NCBI GenBank assembly: GCA_963921935.1
Contig: OY998175.1
Span: forward strand, 266,283,709 to 266,347,708
DNA from: Galeruca laticollis
Lineage: Eukaryota > Arthropoda > Insecta > Coleoptera > Chrysomelidae
Direction of reading: 5' to 3'
Length of the DNA: 64,000 bases
The first letter of the stretch is position 1. Each line of letters opens with the position of its first letter. A program made the translations under genes and the position numbers. Shown one piece after another: positions 53,330 to 64,000 of this stretch. A model generated the notes under the pieces. That model did no database searches, had not been told where the DNA came from, and worked only from the letters and a program-made list of their open reading frames with translations.

Positions 53330-54170
53330 GTTAAAATATTTTGTAAGCTATAAGAGAGAAAAGTTAAAATATGGTTAAATTTGCCTAAAACTACATATTT
53401 TCTACAGCTTTGCGGCACCTCAAAATACATTATTAATCCAACCACATTTTAACTGGGTCTCTTAAAAGGCATTATTTAACTTTATATCACTTTTACATTT
53501 AAAAATTACGACGAAAATACTTTTTCGGTATATAAAAAATTATAAGAATTTTCATATTTTTCACTGATTTGCGGCACCTCAAAAAATATTCATATTAAAA
53601 GCAAATTTTAACAGTTTCTTTTCAAAGGCAATAGGCAACTTATTACTAGATCACCATCTAAAAATTATTGTCGAAGAGTAATAACACATATATACTGATA
53701 TTCCAATGAGAATTTTAAATGTAATAATTCCAATTTACCTAATGAACCTGAAGATTCTGACTACGATTAAAATGGAACCATTTTTGATGATTTTTTAATT
53801 CAACTTTGTAAATTATACCATTTTTTCGCTTTTCATATATATTTGAATATATAATAATATAAACTCAAATATAGTATTTTACTTTTTATATTGAGCTATT
53901 ACATAATTTGAAATATAGTTTGTAATATTATACCATTTTTCAATTTTTACATATAACGAAATATATAATAATATAAACTCAAATATAGTATTATAGTTTT
54001 ATATTAAACTATTACATAATCTAAAACATAGTTTGTAATAATATTACACTTCCATATTAAGTTATAGCATATAGTATGTATTACTACTTTGTAAATTATA
54101 GCATTTTATATATTTGTTTGTGATATTATTACTCTTTCATATTCATTTATAACATATATTACTATACTTC
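53330..54170. repeat. Degenerate local duplications in AT-rich DNA
   Basis: Two units near 53405 and 53565 share TTGCGGCACCTCAAAA and a following TTTTAAC-G-(G/T)TCT-TT-AAAGGCA. Two about 120-bp units near 53808-54050 share ATTATACCATTTTT, ATATATAATAATATAAACTC and AAATATAGTAT. GCGGCACCTCAA-type words also occur at 48350 and (inverted) at 50448. Confidence 0.7.
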
Positions 54171-54899
54171 CATATTAAAATATAACATATTGTTATAAAT
54201 CAGCTTCCGGGTCCACATCAGTAGATATGTACGTAGTTCGTCGCTGTTCGTCGGGATATTTATTGATGTAGAGGGGGTGAAGCACAAACCCGGCGCGTCT
54301 GCAGCTGGCGGATAGGAGAAGGGCCTCTGAGATGATTTTATATGAGGAGGAGGTCTGCGGGAAAATACCTGGGGGCTCATTGTGTTCAAAAACTCAACTA
54401 GCAGCCCTCGAATACCCTGCCGCGGACCAATTTTACCCGTCTCAGCTGTAGTATCGGGGCTAAAGGATTTTACATAGGTTTACGATGCCGGGTGAAATTT
54501 CGAGCTTACCTCGAAATCACATGTTATACCAATGTCTCCTGGCTGTCTGTGGTCAAGTCTCGCGGGCCAGTGGGATGAGGGGGTCTTGGCTTTAATGCCC
54601 GGACCAAGAGGAGACAACCTCAATAAAAGCCTAAAGTCAAGGTGGGAAACCAGGCCGAAGAATGCATGGCTATATAGAAGAATAGTCCTTACTGGTTTCG
54701 ACCTTGGAGCACCGGGGGGAACTCCATTGTATTGAACCCCTTACCTCTACATGCGGGGCTCTGCAGCGGTGGACCGTAATAACCCTAGCTTCTCTTGGGA
54801 CCATTTATGAACAGAGAATGTAAAACTTCCACCGGAAAAGTAGTGTAGAAAACCTCCACCCCTTCATCCGGGCACCTCACAGAGGGTAAAAAGGCAAAA

Positions 54900-55979
54900 C
54901 GGCACATAGGTCGTATGCCGTTCCACCTCCCAAAACTGAAAGAACCGGGCGGCATAGACGGCTCACTGAGAAAAGGCCTCAGTGGAGCAGGGGTGCGAAA
55001 ATACCTGCCACTTCTCAATCAGGGAATATCCCCCGAAGTGGCCAGGAAGCAGGGTATTCAGCGCCAAACCCCCCCGAAGGAACCACGAACGGGGAAGATA
55101 AAGCTTAAAAGAGGCCCGGAGAATATTATTCCCCCGCAACAACTTCTAAGCAAAAAACCAAAAACAGCTGCAACCGTAACCGGGCAAGCCACTGGTTACT
55201 CAGCAGCTGTCAAAACAGAGAAGGATTTCAGGGTGGAAATAATGCCCAAGGATTATCCTGGGGTCATCTTGGACGCAGAGCAGCTCTCCACACTGGAAGA
55301 CACTCTGGTGAAAGGGCTGTGCCAGAGCAAAGAGAAGGGAATCCACTTCTCAGATATACATTTCCGTTGTGGAATGATACTGGTGGACTGTGGGTCACAA
55401 TATTCGGCAGACTGTCTCATAAGGTCAGCGCCGAAATTGAGCTCTTGGGATTGACCCGAATTGGTGGCTCGCAGTGGAGACGACATCCCAAAGCCGGTCA
55501 CCATACCGGTGTTCTTCCCAAGAAGCCACGACTTGAAATTTGAGAACATCCTCCAACCCTCTAAAAAAAGGGTCAGGGAAGTATACTCACGATTGGGATC
55601 GATCACCAATCTGGGGAGGCTCTAAAGGACAGGAGATTACGCGCTAAACCTTCGTTTTGGGCGTATCCCTGTCTCGGGGCTGGGAAAGAAAAAGAACCCT
55701 GCGGAGGATCCAAAGGTCATGGAGATACCCTCCACATCCGGAACCCCTGGAAAAGGGGAAGAAGGTGAAAGCTTGACCTTGGGTCAGCCTGAGATCTCCT
55801 CCGGCTGTGCTTTGGTGACTGGGTATGCGGAGATCGCCTCTGCATCTCGGGAAACTGGGCGGAGTAGCCTGGAGGTCGAGAGTCTGAGTCGAGATCAAGA
55901 AACCTGCTCGGACTCCAAGGAGGATATTGCTATGGTGGTCGAGGAGGGTCGAGCAGAGACAAAGGAGGGGGATGAATAG
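54900..55979 (+). pseudogene. LINE-C copy 1 ORF1
   Basis: Open region with FHLPKLKEPGGIDGSLRKGL, GAGVRKYLPLLNQG, a Lys/Pro-rich linker, and a globular part (FRVEIMPKDYPGVILDAEQL, IHFSDIHFRCGMILVDCGSQ) resembling the nucleic-acid-binding domain of LOA-type ORF1. A frameshift at about 55454 leads to PVTIPVFFPRSHDLKFE and VREVYSRLGSITNLGRL, then an acidic Ser/Glu-rich tail to 55979. No zinc knuckle is seen. Confidence 0.7.
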
Positions 55980-56029
55980 AAGCTGAGTAACTCGACCTCC
56001 TTTAACCATAATAATTCACCTTCACGTTC

Positions 56030-57315
56030 ACGAATGTAGCTCAGATTAACCTGCATCACGAGAAGGTAGCTTCAGCCGTGATTGCAAGGTTGTTCGCTAG
56101 ACTACAACTGGATATTGTACTGATCCAAGAACCATGGATCAACAAAGAAGGCCAAATCAAAAGATTGGCCTGCAAGGATTCCAAATTGATTTATGATTGA
56201 AGGTATCTCCGCGTGCCTGTGTAATCATAAGGAATGACATAAAATATATTTGTGTTTCAGAATACGTGTCACAGGACCTTGTTCCAATCTTGGTTCACCT
56301 CACCATTGAGAGTATCGACCGAGACATCGTCATTGCCTCTACCTATTTCGCTGTAGCCAGGCCGATGACACCGCCAGAAGAAGTAAAAGAGCTAGTGAGA
56401 CACTGCAATAGCAGACGGCTGCCAATTATAATTGGTTGTGATGCCAACGCATAAAATACCGTGTGGGGAAGCACTAATAACAACGCAAAAGTTTTGTGTT
56501 TATTAGAATATCTCTTAGCAAATAACCCTGAGACCTTAAATATGGGGACAACCCCCACCTTTGTCACAAGAGCAAGAGAAGAGGTCCTGGACGTAACAAT
56601 TGTTAATGTTGCTTCTAGGAAAAATGTAGAAGATTGGAGGGTGACGAGCGAGCCATCACTTTTTGACCATAGGATCATCTAATTTAGGATAGAGGGAAAC
56701 ACTACCTCGATTCCTACAATCTGAAATCCTAGAAATACTGATTTGTCTCTTTACAGGACCAATCTGAAGAACAATTTGGAACAAATCGAAGTGAATGGGG
56801 TAAATCACCCGCACTACGACCTGGAACAAAGAATCGAACAGATCAGTGAGGCAATTATGGAAGCTTTTCATTCCAGTTGCCTACTGTCAAAAGCTCGTTC
56901 AGAAAAGGACGCTTCTTGGTGGAATAAGAATCTGTCAAACCTCAGAAAAGAGGTCCGTCGACTCTTCAATAGAGTCAAACGTGACGGTAATTTGCAGAGG
57001 TACACTGAGAAGCTTACTCAGTAAAATGAAGAGATTAGGAAGGCCAAAGGCCTAATTTTCAAGCCTTTTGCGAATAGATCACTTTCACTCACACAGCGGT
57101 CAGACTACAAAAGGTCATGGCAAATGGGGGAACTAACCCCACAATGATGCTGAAAAAGCCAGACGGATCATAAACAGAAGGTGAAGAGGAACGATCGATT
57201 TTTCTTCTTAGAACCCACTTTCCAGGTAGTGAACCAGCAAGAAACACTGAAATAGCAATGAAATACACCAAAAATCCCGCAAGGAAGACTGGGACTTTGC
57301 TAAGAAAATATTTAC
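56030..57315 (+). pseudogene. LINE-C copy 1 endonuclease and linker
   Basis: Endonuclease landmarks: AQINLHHEKVASAVIAR, IVLIQEPWINKEG (Glu), IVIASTYFAVARPMTPP, LPIIIGCDANA (Asp/Asn; followed by TAA), TVWGSTNNNAK, NMGTTPTFVTRA, DVTIVNV and SLFDHRII. Then the helical linker DASWWNKNLSNLRKEVRRL and SDYKRSWQMGELTP, and the RT approach WDFAKKIFTR where the deletion begins. Four or more stops. Confidence 0.85.
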
Positions 57316-57769
57316 CAGATCTTTCTGTGGTGTAGGCAAATGCTCCTATAAGAAAGAGTTTCGGAAGAAGGAGGAAACCGAAAGAGAAGCACTCTGGCGG
57401 TGCATTCCCGGGTTGGAACATTCCAAAAAGTTCCTGCGGAATTTTGAAACTGCTAGATCAAAAAAATATGTGAACCTCAGTAAAAATAAGCCAATCTCCT
57501 CACAGGCATTCTTATAGGACACTGCCGCCTTAGGAAGCACCTAATGAGAATAGGTCTAGCAAATACTGACTAGTGTTTCTTCTGTGGGGAGGAGGATGAG
57601 ACTCCGGATCACCTAGTTCTGGAATGCCTCGCCATAGCAAGCCAACGCAAGAAATGCTTTGGACAAGAAACTTGTAAGAGTGAGGATATAACCTCGTTGA
57701 AGTCGTTCCAAATACTAGAGTTCATTAGAATCCTGGAACTAGAAGGCGACCTGTAGTAGTAGCGAGAAC
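57316..57769 (+). pseudogene. LINE-C copy 1 ORF2 C-terminal region
   Basis: Encodes EALWRCIPGLEHSKKFLRNF, ARSKKYVNLSKNK and the degraded Cys/His knuckle (SCVFCGEEDETPDHLVL-type, read with frameshifts). It corresponds to 59453-59797 of copy 2. Confidence 0.75.
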
Positions 57770-59404
57770 AGCTCTGATAGGGGGAGCACAATAAACCTTA
57801 GGTTTTCAATTTGCTCCACAACCCTTCTTTTTTCTTCATAAAAGATCACATCATCAGTCAATCGATGTATTTTTATAATAAATTCCTCAAATGGACGTCC
57901 ATACTCAACTAATGACATACTACAACTGATTCATTTACAGATATATTAGTTTCCTATACTTTATATGATAATAACCCCCGCCCCCCATTTTGGCATCAAG
58001 CTTAAAAGAGACATCATTACTGCATATGAATTTTGCCGTTTCCGCGAAACTTTCAACGTGATTCCTGTCATGCCACTGGAGGAGGACCAAACTCTTGCAC
58101 TCAAAGAAATGTACAGCGTCACCGACAATGATTTTTATCAAATAATACATTACATTTGTAATTATTATATCAATAATAAATGCTTTTTCAAGTCAATGGA
58201 TTTTTTTTATTCATAATAACCCCCCGCTCCCTCATTTTGACATTAAACTTGAAAGAGACATCATTACTGCATATGAATTTTGTCAAACATCCTAATAACC
58301 CCTGCCGCCCTCCCAATAAACAATTCTTTGTTCTATATACCCCGTATAAATTAGCAGCGAGATTTGGACGGAGATCCCCTGCAACGCTGCCCACGAAAAA
58401 ATATGGACGATACGGAGCACACCACAGAACACAAGATGGATGACATAGAGCATGAAGACGCACACACAAGATGGATGTCACTTCCGTTGCGCGCGCCGCT
58501 TTGGCCAGCATGGCCGACGAATCCAACATGGTCGACTTCCACTCCAGAACCGGCATACGTCTTCTACTAATGTCTTATGTAAAGTAAAGCAATATACTTT
58601 TCAACAATACACATCAACTATATTGGTTTTTAAGGTATAATAGGATTGAAGAACAAGAAACAAAAATTGAAGAAACGACATATACATTAACCATTAACAG
58701 GTACTAAATTCCAAGCAATATTACTCAAAATTCACATGTATTTAGATCACTAGAGAAGTTCCATAATAATATACTATAATAAGAATTCGATACTTAGTTA
58801 TAAAATGAAAAATAAAAATCAAACCTGGAAACAAAACATTTCGGTTTATACACTTTAAAGCATTATTAAGTAACTACTAAAATAAGTACAAATCTACAAT
58901 GCACAACTTAGAAATTTAACATTTTTAATAAAATATCAAATATACCATGTCTTGCTATTCACTTAGATGTGATTTGTGTTGGACAAGAATCTTCATTCTC
59001 GCCCTTGGTATGGAATGACTACTTGTGGCGCCCTCTAAATGTGACGGTTCATTTGACAGAAAGAAAAATATGCGCGTTCCATTGTTTACACCAGCTGCAC
59101 TACGCAGAGTAAAAGTAGTGCAGAAATATCAAAATGCATAAAAAATCCTCTAAAATGAACGCAAAATTACTAATACGGTCGTTGAGTGTTCATTGTTAGA
59201 GCTAGAAGTGCAGCATAAGTATAGTTTGTGGCATTTTTTGTGAAAAAAATGGAAAACGCTAGCTAGCACCAATTGTCCACTGTCAAAAACGTCGATTGTC
59301 AAAGTTGTTTAAATATTTTTTCAAATTTTAGATGAAAATTGATTAATACTTCATAAGAAGTAAGAAATAGTTATTTACGTAATTAGTGGGATTAGATTAG
59401 ATAA
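57770..59404. other. Spacer between the two LINE-C copies
   Basis: Contains a segment (57810-57925) similar to the Polinton right end and a direct duplication: 57960-58040 and 58205-58290 both have ATAATAACCCCC-GC-CCC-CATTTTG followed by GCATATGAATTTTG. A GC-richer island at 58350-58570 repeats ACAAGATGGATG twice. No gene is supported. Confidence 0.5.
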
Positions 59405-59452
59405 GATTTTACCGGGGTTAGAGTGCACTGAAACCAAAGGTTCTCGCTACTA

Positions 59453-59941
59453 CTACAGCTCGCCTTCCAGTTCCAAGGTTCTAATGAACTCTAGTATTTG
59501 GGACAGCTTCAACGAGGTTAGTTCCTCACTCTTACAAGTTTCTTGTCCAAAGCATTTCTTGCGTTGGCTTGCAATGGCGAGGCATTGTAGGAATAGGTGA
59601 TCAGGAGTGTCATCCTCCTCCCCACAGAATCTACACTCGTCAGTCTCTGCTAGAGCTATTCTCATTAAGTGCTTTCTTAGGCGGCAGTGTCCTGTGAAAA
59701 AGCCCGTGAGGAGATGTAGCTTATCTTTACTGAGGTCCAAATATTTTTTAGATCTAGCAGTGTCAAAGTTCCCCAGGAACTTTTTGGAATGTTCCAACCC
59801 GGGAAGGCACCGCCAGAGTGCTTCTCTTTAGGTTTCCTCTTTCTTCCGAGACTCTTTCTTGTACGAGCATTTTGCTACATCACAGAAAGGCTCCAGGCCA
59901 ATAAAGGGCATTTGTGCTCCTTTCCTGGCAAGTGTATTGGC
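59453..59941 (-). pseudogene. LINE-C copy 2 ORF2 C-terminal zinc knuckle
   Basis: The ORF from 59797 has EHSKKFLGNFDTARSKKYLD, LLTGFFTGHCRLRKHL and the knuckle CRFCGEEDDTPDHLFLQC (C-x2-C-x7-H-x4-C), followed by an acidic end. Continuous with RNase H after frameshifts. Confidence 0.85.
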
Positions 59942-61216
59942 CTATTCTTTTCCCGTGATTCCCGAGTGGCCACGAACCCAGACTAAAGAGACCCTGTTAT
60001 TCTTGCCTAATTCATCAAGTTTTCTTCGGCACTCCCATGCTAACTTTGAGTCAATGATATGGGAGCTCAATGCTTTGATAGCTGCTCGGCTATCAGAATG
60101 GATCGATATGTCACATTTCTGGTAGTTTCTTTCTAGGTTCATTTCCACGCATCTTTCGATCGCAAGTATTTCTGCTTGAAAGACGCTCGGGAAGGAGCCT
60201 AACGATAATGAGTATCTGGTGCCAGGCCCCAATACTCCAGCTCCTGCTCCAATGGTGGTTTTCGAACCATCCGTATACCATCTAATGGTGTTTTCTTTGA
60301 GAGTTTGGGTGGTGTATTCCCTTTCCCAGTCTCTCCTCGTATTTAGCATCGTGGTGAAATTCTTCTCGATACTCACTTTCCTGATCACTTCGTCACTGGG
60401 AAGATTCGCTAATGAGGTGTATCTTGTCAGTGAGGACCGAGCTCCCTGATTTTTAATACTCTCATTGCCTGAACCTTCCTTAGATATTCTAAGAATTGCC
60501 TCTTGGGCAGATCTTTCTATCACCAGATGTAGAGGTGTGAGATCTGTAATGATCTCAAGTGCCCTAGTTGGACACGTTCTCATAGCTCCAGTGATGCACA
60601 TACAGGCAAGCCTTTGAACTTTATCGAGGGTTTTCCTCGTGCTGTACTGACTTACTTTTGTGTTCCAAACTATTGCCCCAATCGTAATTACTGGTCTCAC
60701 AATCATGGCGTACATCCATCGCAGTATTTTTGGGTTACAGCCCCACCTCTTATCAGCTGGATTTTTGCACGCCATCAAAGCTCTTATTGCTTTACTAGAA
60801 GTTATTTCAACATGCTTATTCCACAGAAGCTTACTGTCTAGGGTTATCCCTAGATATTTAACATCTAATTTCCATTCTATGATTTCCTCGTTTAAGGATA
60901 CGGGTTTCATGGCTGAAAGTGTTCTTTTCCTGGTAAATAGAATTACTATGATCTTGCTTGGGTTAATGTTTAGCCCCACTGACAAGCGCCATTGCTCAAT
61001 GATTCTGAGGCCATTTTGTAATAAATCGCACAAGGTGCTCTCGAACTTGCCTCTGACTATTAAAACAATGTCATCGGCGTAGCCCATACGTTCGAAGCCA
61101 AGCTCCGTTAGCCTGTAGAGCAACTCATCTACTACGAGGCTCCATAGAAGGTGAGATATCATTCCCCCTTGAGGTGTCCCCCGAGTGGCTTTAACTGAGG
61201 TGGTTTGATTCCCCAC
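59942..61216 (-). pseudogene. LINE-C copy 2 RT catalytic half and RNase H
   Basis: A 424-codon uninterrupted ORF: motif B RGTPQGGMISHLLWSLVVDELL, motif C MGYADDIVLIVRG, the thumb (INPSKIIVILFTRKR, VKYLGITLDSKLLW), LTRYTSLANLP, then RNase H with RWYTDGSKTTIGAG (Asp), FQAEILAIERC (Glu), SIHSDSRAAIKAL (Asp) and WVRGHSGITG (His). RNase H distinguishes this LINE from LINE-A. It ends at TAG near 59942 within the final RNase H helix. Confidence 0.93.
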
Positions 61217-62430
61217 CTGGGTCTCAGCTATTCTCGTTGTCAGCCACTAATCCATCCATTTTACAATGGTTTCATTCACTCCTCGCCTTTTTAGAGCTTC
61301 TTTGACAGACACATGAGTTGCGTTGTCAAAGGCCCCTGATATATCCAGGAATGCGCACATTGCGATTTCTTTGTTGTTCAGAGTTTTCTGGATGACTTCT
61401 GTCAGCTGATACAGAGCCGACTCAGTTGATCGACCCGCTCTGTAGGTATGCTGACATTTATGAAGTGGTATATTCTCCAGATTCTCTGTTCTTATGTAGT
61501 TATCCACTACTTTCTCCATCGATTTGAGTAGAAACGATGTTAGACAGATGGGTCTAAAAGATCGGGGATCAGTCCCATTTTTCCCCTATTTTTGATATGA
61601 AGTTTACCCTTGCCCTTTTCCATTTTCTAGGTATTAGACCCACTGCTAGACTGCTTCTTGTAATCTTCAGCAGGTGAGTAAGAATTTTCTCTATCCCTTG
61701 CTGTAGGAGTGCTGGAAATATTCCATCCACTCCTGGTGATTTATATGGTTGAAAGGTACTCATTGCCCATTCCAACCGTTGTCTGGTAAATATTTTCTTA
61801 GCAATGTCCCAATCTTCCTTGCGAGATTTTTTGATGTAGATCATTGCTATTTCGGTGCTTGTTGTTGGTTCACAGCCTGGGAAGTGGGTTTTAAGTAGAA
61901 GAATCGATCGTTCCTCTTCACCTTCCATGTATGATCCGTCTGGCTTTTTCAGCGACAAAAATGGGGTTAGCTCCCCCATTTGCCATGACCTTTTGTAGTC
62001 TGGCTGCAGTGTGAGTGGAAGTGATCTTTCCGCATAAAGCTTGAAAATTAAGCCTTTTGGCCTTCCCAATCTCTTTATTGCACTGAGTAAGCTTCTCAGT
62101 GTACCTCTGCCAATTGCCGTCACGTTTGGCTCTATTAAAGAGTCGACGGACCTCTTTTCTGAGGTTTGACAGGTTCTCATCTGATCTGTCCGACTCTTTG
62201 TTCCAGGTCGTAGTGCGGGTGATTTACCCCATTCACTTCGACGTGTTACAAATTGTCCTTCAGATTGGTCTTGTAAAGAGACCAATCAGTATTTCTAGGA
62301 TTTCCAATTGTAGGAATCAAAGTGGTATTTTCCTCTATCCTAAATTCGATGATCCTATGGTCGGAAAGTGATGGCTCGCTCATCACCCTCCAATCTTTTA
62401 CATTTTTCCTAGCAGCAACATTAACAATTG
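61200..62430 (-). pseudogene. LINE-C copy 2 ORF2 linker and first half of RT
   Basis: ORF 62285-61569 has KRSWQMGELTPFLSLKKPDG, EDWDIAKKIFTRQRLEWAMS, FQPYKSPGVDGIFPALLQQG and PRKWKRARVNFISKIG, then a frameshift. ORF 61519-61247 has LHKCQHTYRAGRSTESALYQL and motif A CAFLDISGAFDNATHV. Another shift precedes the next piece. Confidence 0.9.
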
Positions 62431-63033
62431 TTACGTCCAGGACCTCTTCTCTTGCTCTTGTGACAAAAGTGGGGGTTGTCCCACGTTTAAGGTCTCAAGG
62501 TTATTTGCTAAGAGATATTCTAATAAACACTCACATTTTGCGTTGTTATTGGTGCTTCCCCACACGGTATTGTGTGCGTTGACATCACAACCAATTTTAA
62601 TTGGCAGTCGTCTGCTATCGCAGTGTTTCACTAGCTCTTGTACCTCTACTGGCGGTGTCATCGGCCCGTCTCCAGCGAAGTAGGCAGAGGCAATGCCGAT
62701 GTCTCGGTCCATACCCCCAATGTTGAGGTGAACCATGATTGGAACACTGTCCCGTGACACGTATTCTGAAACACAAATATATTTCCTGTTGTGCGCTGAG
62801 TTACCTGCTTCCTGACCTCGCAGGTATTTCCGCACCCCTGCTCCACTGAGGCCTTTTCTCAGTGGGTCGTCTATGCTGCCTGGTTCTCCCGGTTTTGGGA
62901 GGTCGAACGGCATACGACCTTTGTGCCGTTTGGCCTTTTTTCCCTCTGTGAGGTTCCCAGATGAAGAGGTGGAGGTTTTCTCCGCTACTTTTCCGGTGAA
63001 AGTCTTACTTTTTCTTCCCATGAGTGATCCCAC
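62431..63033 (-). pseudogene. LINE-C copy 2 ORF1-endonuclease deletion fusion
   Basis: Starts MGSLMGRKSKTFTGKVAEK, runs through the ORF1 N-terminal region (RMPFDLPKPGEPGSID, GAGVRKYLRG) and then directly into endonuclease sequence (KYICVSEYVSRDSVPIMVHL, IGIASAYFAGDG, LPIKIGCDVNAHNTVWGS). Copy 1 shows these regions are normally about 1.2 kb apart in separate ORFs, so the fusion is a deletion product, not a functional domain arrangement. Confidence 0.85.
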
Positions 63034-63630
63034 GAGAAGCTAGGGTCATTACGGTCCACAGCTGCAGAGCTGTGCATGCAGAGGTAAGGGGCTCAATACA
63101 ATGGAGTTCCCCCCTGGTGTTCCAAGGTCGAAACCAGTAAGGACTATTCTTCTATATAGCCACGCATTCTTCGGTCCGGTTTCCCACCTTGCTCTAGATT
63201 TTTAATGAGATTGTCTCCTCTTGGTCCGGGCAGTAGTAAACCCTCCCCCCCCCATCCCACTGGCCCGCGAGACTTGACCACAGACAGCCAGGAGACATTG
63301 GTAGAACAGGTGATTTCGAGGTAAGCTAGAAATTTCACCCGGCATCGTAACCCTGTGTGCAATCACTTAGCCACGATGCTACAGCTGGGACAGATAAAGT
63401 TGGTCCGCGGCAGGGTATTCAAGGGCTGCCAGTTGAGTTTTTAGACACAACGAGCCCCAGGTATTTCTCCGCAGACCTCCTCCTCATATAAAATCATCTC
63501 AGAGGCCCTTCTCCTATCCGCCACCTGGAGACGCGCCGGGTTGGTACTTTACCCCCTCCACATCAATAAATACCCCGACGAACAGCGACGAACTACGTAC
63601 ATATCTACTGATGTGGACCCGGTGGTTAGT

Positions 63631-63728
63631 GGGATATGGACATTATTAACGCACGCATGTGAAGTTTGCACGACGAGGCCGTAGGCCGAGTCGTGTATTC
63701 ACATAAGTGCTTTGATAATCCCTATCCC
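63631..63728. repeat. 98-bp imperfect palindrome (MITE-like)
   Basis: Left arm GGGATATGGACATTATTAACGCAC then GTGAA, CACGAC and GGCC; right arm is its reverse complement with a few mismatches, around a GTA centre. It starts nine bases outside the 5' end of LINE-C copy 2. Confidence 0.8.
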
Positions 63729-63976
63729 ACGTGTTACGTACAAAATTTTATCTACAACTGTTTATTTGTAGGTATTATTAAAAGTACTTATATCATAAAA
63801 TTTTATTTAAAAAAATACTTCAATCCAACGTATTGGTAATAATATTGACTGCAAATATAAGGTACTGTAGATCATATTTTGTAACCATAGCAACAAAGTC
63901 AAATAAAGCTGTGGAAATAAAATAAATTAGTTATGTCGTTAAATTGCCAAAGTTGAACGAACAAAAATCTTTAGAA
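63729..63976. other. AT-rich DNA, nothing recognised
   Basis: AATAAA-type words occur, but no gene is supported. Confidence 0.4.
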
Positions 63977-64000
63977 ATGAGTTCAAGCGAAGACAATCTC
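63977..64000 (+). CDS. Possible N-terminus of a gene leaving the window
   Basis: ATG in a GAAATGA context followed by seven open codons (MSSSEDNL) to the edge. The Ser/Glu/Asp-rich start is plausible for a host protein, but eight codons cannot establish a gene. Confidence 0.15.

Larger units (their letters stand above)
54208..57769 (+). mobile_element. LINE-C copy 1 (R1/LOA-like), 5' complete, RT deleted
   Basis: Shares its 5' terminus (CCGGGTCCACATCAGTAGAT) and leader with copy 2 on the opposite strand at 59405-63622. It has ORF1, endonuclease, the ORF2 linker and the ORF2 C-terminus. The whole RT and RNase H are deleted near 57315. Confidence 0.88.
59405..63622 (-). mobile_element. LINE-C copy 2 (R1/LOA-like), near full length with ORF1 deletion
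   Basis: Minus strand; 5' terminus at 63622, 3' end near 59405 followed by TTATCTAATCTAATCCC. It has ORF1 start, endonuclease, RT, RNase H and a terminal knuckle. A deletion near 62820 fuses the ORF1 N-terminus to the middle of the endonuclease. Confidence 0.9.

Noticed and set aside
58180..58640. Short overlapping ORFs in the GC-richer island
   Set aside because: All frames are open on both strands because of local composition; no motif supports any of them.
62431..63033. A novel ORF1-endonuclease fusion protein
   Set aside because: Comparison with the other LINE-C copy shows it results from an internal deletion.

Overview
This is a repeat-dense, AT-rich nuclear segment from an arthropod, most likely an insect. 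The evidence is arthropod-type transposons throughout (a Polinton/Maverick, an Errantivirus-like gypsy with an env gene, a Penelope-like element, R1/LOA-like LINEs and a mariner-like element), GT-AG splicing, long (TA)n tracts and no bacterial gene organisation. I found no convincing complete host gene. The only hints are a possible terminal exon at bases 3-101 and a possible start codon at 63977. The window is a nested transposon graveyard.

Layout. 1-7150: AT-rich DNA, an LTR-like block (about 3350-4063) and a broken gypsy reverse transcriptase. 7160-22175: one non-LTR retrotransposon (LINE-A) split by an 11,144-bp Polinton at 8783-19926. The insertion is defined to the base by a 6-bp target duplication (CTCTGA) and terminal inverted repeats of about 360-390 bp. 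22479-32135: an Errantivirus-like gypsy on the minus strand. Its env gene is split by a Penelope-like element flanked by 75-bp direct repeats, and a short hammerhead-ribozyme-bearing insert interrupts its reverse transcriptase. 33085-39666: an LTR-like block, LINE-B and a gypsy fragment. 39667-46855: a 7.2-kb element with roughly 800-bp inverted arms, a 174-bp tandem satellite and an intact mariner-like transposase. 46856-54207: mostly unassigned AT-rich DNA, a hAT-like transposase relic and a hairpin element. 54208-63622: two copies of one R1/LOA-like LINE facing tail to tail. 63631-63728: a 98-bp palindrome.

The Polinton is the most interesting system. Its minus-strand virion block is ordered phospholipase A2-domain protein, cysteine protease (inside an assembly gap), penton, a 58-residue basic protein, major capsid protein and a conserved unknown ORF. 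Several of these overlap by stop/start (ATGA) junctions. The plus strand carries the packaging ATPase, two structural or accessory proteins of unknown function, and a retrovirus-type integrase with a chromodomain. Where protein-primed DNA polymerase B would be expected there is none. The space next to the right terminal repeat instead holds an intronless, secreted-type matrix metalloproteinase with an upstream signal peptide. Most Polinton ORFs carry one or a few lesions, so this copy looks like a recent fossil of a virus-like element that carried a captured protease.
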